Source of the DNA: Saxibacter everestensis
GTDB taxonomy: Bacteria > Actinomycetota > Actinomycetes > Actinomycetales > Brevibacteriaceae
Reading direction: 5' to 3'
Assembly: GCF_025787225.1 (NCBI RefSeq)
Contig: NZ_CP090958.1
Span: 2,156,550-2,220,549 of the forward strand
Length of the DNA stretch: 64,000 nt
This document shows positions 9,218-17,378 of the stretch, in pieces. Both the position numbers and the translations under genes were made by a program. Every line of letters starts with the position of its first letter. The stretch's first letter is position 1. The notes under the pieces were generated by a model. The model was not told where the DNA came from. It saw only the letters and a list, made by a program, of their open reading frames with translations, and did no database searches.

Positions 9218-10891
9218 ATGACCACGTTTGACGACACGACCGCCGCAGAGCCGGAAATTACCGATGCAGCACACACCATCGAAGTAACGGCTCCGGCAGC
9301 TCCAGTTGAAATCACCTTCGCCGACCTAGGCGTCGATGCCGCTATCGTCTCCGCCCTCGCCAAGAAGGGCATAACCCACCCGTTCCCGATCCAGGCCATG
9401 ACGCTTCCGGTCGCACTGACCGGCGCGGACATCATCGGCCAGGCAAAGACCGGAACCGGGAAGACGCTAGGCTTCGGCATCCCCCTGCTTCAGCGAGTGA
9501 TCACCGCAACCGAACCGGGCGCGGAGAAGATCAAGAATCCAGGGCAGCCGCAGGCGCTCGTGGTGGTTCCCACCCGGGAACTCGCCGGCCAGGTTGCCGA
9601 AGACCTCAAGGCGGCAAGCGCCGATCGCGATGTTCGCATCGTGACGATCTACGGCGGACGCGCCTTCGAACCGCAGGTTGAAGCGCTTAAACGTGGTGTC
9701 GATGTAGTCGTCGGCACGCCCGGCCGACTGCTCGACCTGCACGGCCAGCGCCTGCTGACCTTCGGCAGCGTACGGACCGCCGTTTTCGACGAAGCAGACG
9801 AAATGCTCGATCTCGGCTTCCTGCCCGATGTCGAGAAGCTGGTCAGCGCTCTCCCAGCCATTCGGCAGACAATGCTGTTCTCGGCCACAATGCCCGGCGC
9901 CGTGATCAATCTGGCCCGCCGCTATATGACCCAGCCCACCCACATCCGCGCCGCCGAACCCGATGACGCCGGAGCGACGGTCAAGAACACCAAGCAGCAC
10001 GTCTTCCGCGCACACGCCATGGACAAGTCCGAGGTCGTCGCCCGGATCCTGCAGGCCGAAGGCCGTGGACGCTCGATCATCTTCACCCGGACGAAACGCA
10101 CCGCGGCCAAACTGGCCGATGAACTCACTGATCGGGGATTCGCGGCCGGAGCGTTGCACGGCGACCTCGGCCAGGGTGCCCGGGAACAGGCGTTGCGCGC
10201 GTTCCGCAACAACAAGGTCGACGTGCTGGTCGCGACCGACGTCGCCGCGCGCGGAATCGATGTCGACGATGTCACGCACGTGATCAACTACCAGTGCCCG
10301 GAAGATGAGAAGACCTACCTGCATCGCATCGGTCGCACCGGCCGCGCGGGCAACAAGGGCATCGCGATCACATTCGTCGACTGGGACGATCTCCCGCGTT
10401 GGGGACTCATCGACCGCACCCTGGATCTAGGCCTCGATGAGCCGGTCGAAACCTATTCCACCTCGGGGCACCTATTCACCGATCTGGATATCCCGGCCGG
10501 CACCAAAGGTCGCCTGCCAAAAGGCAAGCGGACCCTGGAAGGCCTCGGGGGCGAAACACTCGAAGATCTCGGCGAGACAGGGAAGCACACAGCGCGTGCC
10601 ACCGGTCGCGACCGGCGCCCCGGTGCGGACCGATCCAAGTCACAGCGCCACGATGAGACGGCCCCTCGCGGTGCGGCCGAGAAACCCTCCCGCGCCGCAG
10701 CAGCAGAGGACAGGCCGCGTCGTCGGCGCCGCCGCACGGTGAACGGAACCCCATCCGAATCGGGTCAGCCATCGAGCGAGGCCGCGCCGGTTGGCGCCGA
10801 CGGTAACGACTCCGGTTCTGCGCCGACTCGTCGGCGTCGCCGAGTCAGCCGGTCAGCGTCCAGCAGCGCTGAAGGCACAAACGACGCATAA
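9218..10891 (+). CDS. rhlE: DEAD-box RNA helicase, RhlE type
   Basis: This 557-residue protein shows the full DEAD-box set: Q motif (FADLGVD, then PFPIQ), AKTGTGKT, PTRELA, GTPGRLLD, DEAD at VFDEADEMLDLGF, SAT, the ARGIDV segment and HRIGRTGR. The last 140 residues are an Arg/Ala/Gly-rich basic tail with RRRRR clusters typical of RNA-binding extensions. It probably acts in ribosome assembly and RNA degradation. It is the Rv3211 counterpart by context and stops 3 bases before the convergent PHP gene. A second DEAD-box gene lies at 50243-51814. Confidence 0.93.
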   Translation: MTTFDDTTAAEPEITDAAHTIEVTAPAAPVEITFADLGVDAAIVSALAKKGITHPFPIQAMTLPVALTGADIIGQAKTGTGKTLGFGIPLLQRVITATEPGAEKIKNPGQPQALVVVPTRELAGQVAEDLKAASADRDVRIVTIYGGRAFEPQVEALKRGVDVVVGTPGRLLDLHGQRLLTFGSVRTAVFDEADEMLDLGFLPDVEKLVSALPAIRQTMLFSATMPGAVINLARRYMTQPTHIRAAEPDDAGATVKNTKQHVFRAHAMDKSEVVARILQAEGRGRSIIFTRTKRTAAKLADELTDRGFAAGALHGDLGQGAREQALRAFRNNKVDVLVATDVAARGIDVDDVTHVINYQCPEDEKTYLHRIGRTGRAGNKGIAITFVDWDDLPRWGLIDRTLDLGLDEPVETYSTSGHLFTDLDIPAGTKGRLPKGKRTLEGLGGETLEDLGETGKHTARATGRDRRPGADRSKSQRHDETAPRGAAEKPSRAAAAEDRPRRRRRRTVNGTPSESGQPSSEAAPVGADGNDSGSAPTRRRRRVSRSASSSAEGTNDA

Positions 10892-10894
10892 GGC

Positions 10895-11746
10895 TTAGCC
10901 ACGAACGACGGAACAACCAGTCGCCTGGGCTTCGAGCCGACTCAGCATTTCAGGGTCGGTGAGATTTTCGCCCAGGCGATTTGGCTTGCCCGTTCCGTGA
11001 TAGTCGCTTGAGCCAGTAACCAGCAGATCGAAGCTGGCCGCAATTTCCCGCAGGCGCCGCCTGGCCTCGGGCGGATTGTCACGATGATCGACCTCGAAGC
11101 CGCCAAGACCGGCATCGATCATCAACTCAATCGCCTGTTCGCTCACCACGCGTCCACGCGCAGTCGCCATCGGATGCGCGAAGACCGGTACTCCGCCGGC
11201 GGCACGGACGAGCCGGATCGCATCGATCGGGCTCACCACTGTGAGCGACACATAGTAGGGCGAGCGCGGGGTCAGAATGTGTTCGAAGGCGGCACTGCGG
11301 TCATCGACTACGCCAAGCGTCACCAGGGCATCAGCGAGGTGCGGGCGTCCGATCGTGGCACCGGCCGCGGTATGCGCGACCACCTTCTCCCAGGTGATGT
11401 CATAGTCAACGGCCAACCGATCCACCATCAGCTGCGCCCGGGTCACCCGGGATTCCCGCGCTTGCAAGACCTCTGCCATCAGCGGAATGTTCAGCGGATC
11501 GTGCAGGTAGCTCAGCAGATGGACGCTGATCCCCTCGTGCCGGCAGGAGATTTCCATTCCCGGCACCAGGCTGACCCCCTCTGCCCGCGCCGCGATGGAC
11601 GCCTCCTCCCAGCCGGTGACCGTGTCGTGGTCCGTCAGCGCCACAGTGCGCACTCCGGCGGCAGCAGCCGATCGGATCAGGTCCGCCGGCGCTTCCGTCC
11701 CGTCGGACACCGCCGAGTGGGTGTGCAGATCGATCCGCTGACTCAT
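10895..11746 (-). CDS. PHP-domain phosphoesterase (nucleoside bisphosphate phosphatase/exoribonuclease type)
   Basis: From the ATG at 11746 the protein has 283 residues and begins MSQRIDLHTHSAVSDG, the first PHP metal motif (HTH...D). LTDHDT, an EISC segment, VFAHP and SSDYHG supply the remaining metal ligands of the trinuclear site. This TrpH/YciV-like group hydrolyses 3',5'-nucleoside bisphosphates or short 5'-phosphorylated RNAs. An upstream ATG at 11770 adds 8 residues before the motif and is less likely. Confidence 0.85.
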   Translation of the reverse strand: MSQRIDLHTHSAVSDGTEAPADLIRSAAAAGVRTVALTDHDTVTGWEEASIAARAEGVSLVPGMEISCRHEGISVHLLSYLHDPLNIPLMAEVLQARESRVTRAQLMVDRLAVDYDITWEKVVAHTAAGATIGRPHLADALVTLGVVDDRSAAFEHILTPRSPYYVSLTVVSPIDAIRLVRAAGGVPVFAHPMATARGRVVSEQAIELMIDAGLGGFEVDHRDNPPEARRRLREIAASFDLLVTGSSDYHGTGKPNRLGENLTDPEMLSRLEAQATGCSVVRG

Positions 11747-11921
11747 GGATACGAGCTTAGCCATCCGCACAGCAGCCTCGGTGTGCAGCGTTGCCTAAGC
11801 CATGCGAAGTGGCTTGATCCGGCGAGGCAGTAGCCGGAGGCGATTGCCCCAGGACGGTGGCTCGGTGCCAGCCCGGCATTGCAGACCGCGTACATCAACC
11901 CGCTTGTCTGCTGAGAGCTGC

Positions 11922-11936
11922 TCTGCTGGCGGCAGA
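11922..11936. promoter_or_regulatory. PopR-like operator upstream of the clpP pair
   Basis: The palindrome TCTGCTGGCGGCAGA (TCTGCT-GGC-GGCAGA) lies 42 bases upstream of the first clpP start. A nearly identical palindrome lies upstream of the regulator gene at 13677-13691. It also matches, as I remember it, the TCTGCC-N3-GGCAGA motif reported for Streptomyces PopR in 11 of 12 arm positions. Presumed activator site. Confidence 0.75.
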
Positions 11937-11977
11937 TTCACTCCCGCGACCTGCCCTTGTCAAGGCACTGTGGATGC

Positions 11978-12607
11978 ATGAGCGATTCACAGAAACTGCC
12001 ACTCTTCACCGAAACAGTACGACGCGAGTTCTATGAGCGACGTGTTCTCGTGTTGGATGGTCCTCTTGATGACGATAACGGAACGCTGCTGGCTACGCAG
12101 CTGATCACTTTGGCCGCTGAGGATCAGTTAGCGGACATCGCGTTGTGGATTCACTCGCCCGGTGGATCTGTGCCCGCGATGCTCGCGATCCGGGACATCA
12201 TCCGCACAGTTCCTAACGACGTGTCGACACTCGTGTTCGGTATTGCGTACAGCGCCGGGCAGTTCCTGCTTTCGGCGGGCACGAAGGGCAAGCGCAAAGC
12301 GCTGCCCAACGCCCGGGTGTTGATGCATCAGGGCTCTGCGGGGATTGGCGGTAGCGCCGTCGATATCGAACTACAAGCGGACGATCTTCGCCACACCCGG
12401 GACACGGTGCTGGGGCTAATCGCGGAGGACACCGGGCAGCCGATCACTCGGATCTTCGAGGACTCGCTGCACGACCATTGGTATACGGCAGAGGAGGCCC
12501 GCGAGTACGGATTCATCGACACGATTGTCCAATCCTTCGACGACTACAGTCCGCGGAATCGGACCATCACAGGATTCAGCAGCGCAACCGAAGGGGATGC
12601 CCGATGA
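11978..12607 (+). CDS. Accessory ClpP protease subunit with intact catalytic triad
   Basis: This 209-residue ClpP-fold protein starts at the ATG at 11978 (an in-frame TTG at 11957 is less likely). The triad is readable: Ser92 in GIAYSAGQFLL, His117 in VLMHQG, and Asp166 in LHDHWYTAEEA. It differs from housekeeping ClpP in the nucleophile elbow (AYSAG rather than AASMG) and in MHQGSAG rather than MHQP. Its stop overlaps the next clpP start (ATGA), so the two subunits are coupled and probably form a mixed ring. It corresponds to the Streptomyces clpP3/clpP4 type operon by context with the PopR-like gene. It needs an AAA+ partner encoded elsewhere. Confidence 0.88.
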   Translation: MSDSQKLPLFTETVRREFYERRVLVLDGPLDDDNGTLLATQLITLAAEDQLADIALWIHSPGGSVPAMLAIRDIIRTVPNDVSTLVFGIAYSAGQFLLSAGTKGKRKALPNARVLMHQGSAGIGGSAVDIELQADDLRHTRDTVLGLIAEDTGQPITRIFEDSLHDHWYTAEEAREYGFIDTIVQSFDDYSPRNRTITGFSSATEGDAR

Positions 12608-13191
12608 GCAGTTACACCATTCCGAACGTCATCGCGCAGCATCCTCGCGGCGAGAGGATCATGGATGTCTACTCCCATCTGCTCACTGAGCGGATCGTCT
12701 ACCTGGGTACCGCCATCGACGCCGGTGTCGCGAACGCTCTGATCGCCCAGTTGCTGTATCTGGAGTCGGATAAACCCGATGGCGAAATCCAGTTGTATAT
12801 CAACTGCGAAGGCGGAGACCCCAGCGCGATGCTCGCGATCTACGACACCATGCGGTACATCCGCCCGCAGGTCGCGACGACGTGTGTGGGGCAGGCTGTC
12901 GCGGTCGGTGCCGTTCTCCTTGCCGCCGGTGCAGACGGCAAGAGAGCAGCCCTTCCTCACGCTCGAGTCGTCTTGCATCAACCCGTGGCGCAGGGACGAG
13001 GATCAATCCCGGACCTCATCCTCCAGGCAGACGAGCTCGTGCGGATACGTGCGGACGTTGAGAACGCTCTCACCCGGCACACAGGTCAAAGCGTCGAGAC
13101 ACTGCGCGCCGACACCGACCACGACCGTGTGTTCAGTGCAGCGACCGCACGCGACTACGGCTTGCTCGACCAGGTGATTGAACAGCGGTAA
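12604..13191 (+). CDS. Accessory ClpP-fold subunit lacking the catalytic serine
   Basis: This 195-residue ClpP homologue begins MSSYTIPNVI. The nucleophile elbow that reads GQAASMG in canonical ClpP is GQAVAVG here: codon GCG gives Ala100 where Ser is expected. His125 (VVLHQP) and Asp174 (DHDRVFSA) remain, as does the YINCEGG oxyanion segment. It is therefore probably a structural or regulatory ring partner of the upstream subunit, comparable in concept to inactive ClpR subunits of cyanobacteria and plastids. The frame is otherwise intact, so this is not simple gene decay. An alternative nucleophile nearby was not evident. Confidence 0.87.
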   Translation: MSSYTIPNVIAQHPRGERIMDVYSHLLTERIVYLGTAIDAGVANALIAQLLYLESDKPDGEIQLYINCEGGDPSAMLAIYDTMRYIRPQVATTCVGQAVAVGAVLLAAGADGKRAALPHARVVLHQPVAQGRGSIPDLILQADELVRIRADVENALTRHTGQSVETLRADTDHDRVFSAATARDYGLLDQVIEQR

Positions 13192-13234
13192 CAGGCCGGT
13201 GCTTCGGCCCGCAGAAATCCGCCAGCACGAGCGG

Positions 13235-13636
13235 TCAAGCTGCCAGAACGAAGTCGGACTGGCGAATCGAGGCTTGCGGGGAGGACTGGTGAATCGAGGC
13301 TTGCGGGGAGGAACGGCGTCGCGCAGCGTTCAGGCTCTCGGCGATGTCGAGCGTCAGATCGACCAGCGTCGTGTCCAAGGCTCCTATCACGGCCGCGATC
13401 ATCTCGCTCGACGGTTCCTTGCGCCCGCGCTCGATTTCGGAAAGATACTGCGGCGAGACGCCGGCGCGAGTGGCGACCTCGCCCAACGTCGCCCCGCGCT
13501 CGTGCCGAAGGCCACGCAAACGGTCGCCAAGCATGTGCCGCCACAGGGGCTCACGGGGCTTCTTCCCATCACGAGCTGCCTCAGACGGCACCTCTTCAGC
13601 GCTCTTGCTGTCCGCGGACAAAACGAAATCGACCAT
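13235..13636 (-). CDS. popR: PopR/ClgR-family XRE regulator with C-terminal LAA degron
   Basis: This 133-residue protein has an XRE/Cro HTH at about residues 38-75 (LRGLRHERGATLGEVATRAG, then VSPQYLSEIERGRKEPSSE), the ClgR/PopR signature. It ends in VLAA, resembling the ssrA tag end. In Streptomyces, PopR and ClgR are turned over by ClpP through C-terminal alanines. Between the HTH and the end is a 9-residue tandem repeat (SSPQASIHQ/SSPQASIRQ). It is convergent with the clpP pair (43 bases between stops). One copy of the same palindrome lies before each transcription unit, suggesting it activates the clpP operon and regulates itself. ClgR is the alternative name. Confidence 0.82.
   Translation of the reverse strand: MVDFVLSADSKSAEEVPSEAARDGKKPREPLWRHMLGDRLRGLRHERGATLGEVATRAGVSPQYLSEIERGRKEPSSEMIAAVIGALDTTLVDLTLDIAESLNAARRRSSPQASIHQSSPQASIRQSDFVLAA
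13264..13312. repeat. 27-bp in-frame tandem duplication in the regulator's tail
   Basis: Two exact 22-base copies (13264-13285 and 13291-13312) are spaced 27 bases apart, so the duplication keeps the reading frame and doubles a 9-residue segment just before the LAA terminus. It lengthens the flexible tail that would be threaded into a Clp unfoldase. Confidence 0.9.
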
Positions 13637-13676
13637 ATCTGATCGTAGAACGCCATCCCGGGACAGACTGCTTGAT

Positions 13677-13691
13677 TCTGCTCACAGCAGA
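13677..13691. promoter_or_regulatory. PopR-like operator upstream of the regulator gene
   Basis: The perfect palindrome TCTGCTCACAGCAGA (TCTGCT-CAC-AGCAGA) ends 40 bases before the regulator start codon at 13636. It shares arms and spacing with the site before the clpP pair, supporting autoregulation. Confidence 0.72.
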
Positions 13692-14008
13692 GGTGCGCGC
13701 ACGTCGATGGCTGGCGCACCGGCCTGCCCGACGGCATGGCCGGTCCAACGCCGGCAGTGCCCCACCGTCCCGCCCGGCGATTGCTCCACTATCGTCCGTA
13801 AACTCAATGACGATGCAACGAAGAGGACTCGAACTTTCGGAATCCAGACCTGGGACTGGCATATCGAACTCACCCGTTCTGGCCGCTATCGCGCCCGCAA
13901 CGCGCACATCATCGACGGCAGCCCGGCTGACGCCGACTCGCGTGCCTGGCGACACTTCAACGCAGAGCGACACCTCAGCGCAGAGCGACACTTGACCGCG
14001 AGAAACCG
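13692..14008. other. Intergenic region with a short 18-bp tandem repeat
   Basis: No supported gene. Open frames cross this region but lack ribosome sites and family character. At 13961-13996 two 18-base units beginning CGCAGAGCGACAC stand in tandem, preceded by a partial third copy at 13949-13960, immediately before the amidase start. Confidence 0.5.
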
Positions 14009-15814
14009 ATGAGTAAACGCACCTCAGACACAGATATGGATAGCAGCGGAATGATCGACGATGGCGCAGCGCCGGCAACGCGCGGTGAACGACTGATGAA
14101 CGGATTCGACGTCGTCGAGGCCAGCATTGCGGAGCTTCGCGCCGCGCTGGACGACGGCCGGGTCACCGCCGAAGGACTGGTCACCGGCTATCTGGCTCGC
14201 ATTGAGGCTTATGATCGCGGCGGTCCCCGGCTGAACGCGGTCGTGGTGGCAAGCCCGGGTGCGCTCGACGACGCGCGTGCCTCAGACGAGCGCCGCGCCC
14301 GCGGCGAGACATTCGGCCCGCTCGACGGCATTCCCTACACCGCCAAGGACAGCTTCCTGGCGCGCGGCCTCACCGCCGCCGCCGGCTCCCCCGCATTCGA
14401 GCACCTCGTCGCCCAGCGTGACGCGTTCACCATCGAACGGCTGCGCGCCGCTGGCGCGGTGCTGATCGGCCTGACGAATATGCCACCCATGGCCAACGGC
14501 GGCATGCAGCGCGGCGTCTACGGTCGGGCCGAGAGCCCGTACAACGGCGACTATCTCACCTCGGCGTTCGGGTCGGGCTCTTCCAACGGCTCCGGAACGG
14601 CGACGGCAGCAAGTTTCGCCGCCTTCGGCCTCGGCGAGGAGACCTGGTCGTCCGGTCGCGCGCCTGCCTCCAACAACGCACTCTGTGCCTACACGCCCTC
14701 GCGCGGCGTAATTTCGGTTCGCGGCAACTGGCCACTCGTGCCAACGATGGACGTCGTCGCTCCGCACACCCGCAGCATGGCCGACCTGCTGGAGCTACTC
14801 GATGTCATTGTCGCTGATGACGCCGAGACCCGCGGCGACTTCTGGCGGGTTCAGCCGTGGGTCCAGATCCCGAAGGCCTCGTCGGTACGGCCGGACTCTT
14901 ACCCCGCACTCGCCCCGGCGGACACCACAGCCGCCCGTTCGTCCCTGGCCGGCAAGCGCTTCGGCGTGCCACGGATGTACCTGAATTCCGACTCCGCGGC
15001 CGGCACCACCGAGCACCCGGGGATCGGCGGCCCGACCGGGCAGCGAATCGAGACCCGCGCCTCGATCCTCGACCTGTGGCAGGCTGCGCGCCACGACCTC
15101 GAGGCTGCCGGCGCCGAGGTCGTGACGGTCGACTTCCCAGTGGTGACGAACTACGAAGGAGATCGCCCCGGAGCACCCACTATTGCCACCAGGGGCCTGG
15201 TCAGCCCGGAGTACCTGCGGCACGAAATCGTTGACCTCGGCGCCTGGGCCTGGAACGACTTCCTCGAAGCCAACGGGGATCCGGCCCTGCACCGGCTTGC
15301 CGATGTTGACGGAGCGCTGATCTTCCCGCATCCCGAGAACGCCCTCCCCGACCGGTACGACGGCTTCGACGACGACATCGGCCTGTATCCGGCGTTCATC
15401 CGTGAGCACGGCACGGCCGCCCTCACCGACATCCCGCACCTTGAAGCCGGCATCCGCGGCCTCGAGGAGACTCGACGGGTCGACCTCGAAGCGTGGATGG
15501 ACGCCCTCGGCCTCGACGCTGTCATCTTCCCCGCGGTCGCCGACGTCGGCCCTGCTGACATGGACGTCAATGTTGACTCCGCCGACCTCGGCTGGCGCAA
15601 CGGTGTCTGGGTGGCCAACGGCAATCTGGTTCCTCGCCACCTCGGCATCCCCACCGTCACGGTGCCGATGGGCACGATGGCAGACATCGGGATGCCGGTC
15701 GGGCTGACCTTCGCCGGCCGAGCGTACGACGACACCGCGCTTCTGGTCCTGGCGTCAGCGTTCGAGGCCACCGGCTCGCGCCGCACTCCCCCGCCCCGCA
15801 CGCCACCGTTATAG
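14009..15814 (+). CDS. Amidase signature family hydrolase
   Basis: This 601-residue enzyme has the amidase signature Ser-cisSer-Lys triad: Lys113 in YTAKDSF, the Gly/Ser-rich GSGSSNGSG loop at about 188-196, and Ser215 in ETWSSGRAPA. The variant GEETWSSGRxPASNN, rather than GTDTGGSIRxPA, places it in a subgroup of stand-alone amidases, not the Glu-tRNA amidotransferase subunit GatA. It is followed after 52 bases by an aminopeptidase P gene and then an S58 peptidase, suggesting a peptide/amide utilisation unit. Substrate unknown. The native start could be Met15 or Met30. Confidence 0.85.
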   Translation: MSKRTSDTDMDSSGMIDDGAAPATRGERLMNGFDVVEASIAELRAALDDGRVTAEGLVTGYLARIEAYDRGGPRLNAVVVASPGALDDARASDERRARGETFGPLDGIPYTAKDSFLARGLTAAAGSPAFEHLVAQRDAFTIERLRAAGAVLIGLTNMPPMANGGMQRGVYGRAESPYNGDYLTSAFGSGSSNGSGTATAASFAAFGLGEETWSSGRAPASNNALCAYTPSRGVISVRGNWPLVPTMDVVAPHTRSMADLLELLDVIVADDAETRGDFWRVQPWVQIPKASSVRPDSYPALAPADTTAARSSLAGKRFGVPRMYLNSDSAAGTTEHPGIGGPTGQRIETRASILDLWQAARHDLEAAGAEVVTVDFPVVTNYEGDRPGAPTIATRGLVSPEYLRHEIVDLGAWAWNDFLEANGDPALHRLADVDGALIFPHPENALPDRYDGFDDDIGLYPAFIREHGTAALTDIPHLEAGIRGLEETRRVDLEAWMDALGLDAVIFPAVADVGPADMDVNVDSADLGWRNGVWVANGNLVPRHLGIPTVTVPMGTMADIGMPVGLTFAGRAYDDTALLVLASAFEATGSRRTPPPRTPPL

Positions 15815-15866
15815 GTAACTGGCGACCTCGCGGCGTCAACTACGCAGAAAGTGAGACGATGTCTCC

Positions 15867-17378
15867 ATGATCGACGAAACTCATGTAAAGCAGGAAGCAG
15901 AAGACCGCGGCGCCAACCGATCACATCGGCCGACGTCCAGGGCATTTCGGGAGTTCATCGCGAAAGGATGGGCCGAACGCCCCGCGGCAGATCCGCGGCA
16001 GCTACCGGTCGCGCCGTTCGCCGCCGAGCGCCGGGCGGCGCTGTCGGCGAAGTTCCCCGGCGCGCGCCTCGTCATCCCGGCGGGCCCGCTGAAGGTGCGG
16101 TCCAACGACAGCGACTACCGTTTCAGGCCGCATTCTGCTTTTGCGCACCTCACCGGTTTTTCGGCCGATCAGGAACCCGATGCTGTGCTCGTGATGGAGC
16201 CGCACGACGACGGCCACGATGCCGTGCTGTTCTTCCGGCCACGCGCCGAGCGGGACACCGAGGAGTTCTACGCCGATGCCCGGTACGGGGAACTTTGGGT
16301 CGGAGTCCGGCCGAGCCTTGAGGAGATCGAGAACCAGTTCGGCATCACGGCCCGCCACCTTGACGAGGCAAAGGACGCCGTCACCAAGGACGCCGCAGGC
16401 ATACAGGTTTTGATTGTCCGCGAAGCGGATTTGCTCTACGACGGTCTGCTCGATGCTGCCCGATCGGCGGCCGGTCGTGATCTCGAAGCCGAGATCACCG
16501 CGGATGCCGAGCTGAATCAGGAAGTGTCCGAGCTCCGCTTGATCAAGGATGACTACGAGGCCGAGCAGATGCGCGAGGCGGTCGCCATCACAGCAACGGG
16601 ATTCGATGAGATCGTCAAGGCCCTGCCTGAGGCGCTGCGGCATCGGCGTGGCGAACGGGTCGTGCAGGGCGCGTTCGAGGCACACGCCCGTACGGAAGGC
16701 TATGGCGTCGGTTACGACACCATAGCGGCATCCGGCAATCACGCCTGCACACTGCACTGGATCCGCAATGACGGCGCAATGGACGAAAGCGACCTGATCC
16801 TGGTCGATGCCGGGGCCGAGGCCGACTCGCTGTACACCGCCGACGTCACGCGCACCATCCCGCTCAGTGGAACGTTCAGCGAGCAGCAGCGCAAGGTGTA
16901 CGAGGCGGTTCTCGAGGCGGCAGACGCCGCCTTCGAACTCGCTGCCCAGCACGCAACCCGGACCGTGCTGTTCAAGGACGTCCACGCCGCGGCGATGAAG
17001 GTGATCACCGCAAGGCTGGAGGAATGGGGCCTGCTTCCCGGCACTGCCGAGGAGTCGCTGGACCCTGAGGGTCAGTTCCACCGCCGCTGGATGGTGCACG
17101 GAACAAGCCATCACCTCGGCATCGACGTGCACGACTGCGCGCAGGCGCGCCGCGAGATGTACCTCGACGCCAAGCTGACCGAAGGCATGGTGTTCACCAT
17201 CGAGCCGGGACTCTACTTCAAGGCCGACGATCTGCTGGCTCCGGAGGAGCTTCGGGGCATCGGCGTACGGATCGAGGACGACATCCTGCTGACCTCTTCC
17301 GGAGCGGAGAACCTCTCGCTAGCGATCCCCCGCACGCTGGCTGACGTGGAGGCCTGGGTCTCCGGCCTGCGCGCATGA
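15867..17378 (+). CDS. pepP: Xaa-Pro aminopeptidase (aminopeptidase P, M24B)
   Basis: This 503-residue protein has an N-terminal AMP_N domain (about 40-180) and a C-terminal pita-bread metallopeptidase domain. Dinuclear metal ligands are visible: Asp in LVDAGAEADSLYTADVTRT (two Asp), His in HGTSHHLGIDVH, Glu in FTIEPGLYF and Glu in VRIEDDIL. It removes N-terminal residues preceding proline in the cytoplasm. Its stop overlaps the start of the S58 peptidase gene (ATGA). Confidence 0.93.
   Translation: MIDETHVKQEAEDRGANRSHRPTSRAFREFIAKGWAERPAADPRQLPVAPFAAERRAALSAKFPGARLVIPAGPLKVRSNDSDYRFRPHSAFAHLTGFSADQEPDAVLVMEPHDDGHDAVLFFRPRAERDTEEFYADARYGELWVGVRPSLEEIENQFGITARHLDEAKDAVTKDAAGIQVLIVREADLLYDGLLDAARSAAGRDLEAEITADAELNQEVSELRLIKDDYEAEQMREAVAITATGFDEIVKALPEALRHRRGERVVQGAFEAHARTEGYGVGYDTIAASGNHACTLHWIRNDGAMDESDLILVDAGAEADSLYTADVTRTIPLSGTFSEQQRKVYEAVLEAADAAFELAAQHATRTVLFKDVHAAAMKVITARLEEWGLLPGTAEESLDPEGQFHRRWMVHGTSHHLGIDVHDCAQARREMYLDAKLTEGMVFTIEPGLYFKADDLLAPEELRGIGVRIEDDILLTSSGAENLSLAIPRTLADVEAWVSGLRA

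Noticed and set aside
9467-10324. 285-codon minus-strand open frame inside rhlE
   Set aside because: Antisense shadow of a strongly conserved DEAD-box gene; composition is that of a codon-position artefact.
13344-14012. Long + strand open frame over the regulator and the following intergenic region
   Set aside because: It overlaps the well-supported PopR-like gene antisense, has no ribosome site and its protein has no recognisable family character; high-GC shadow frame.
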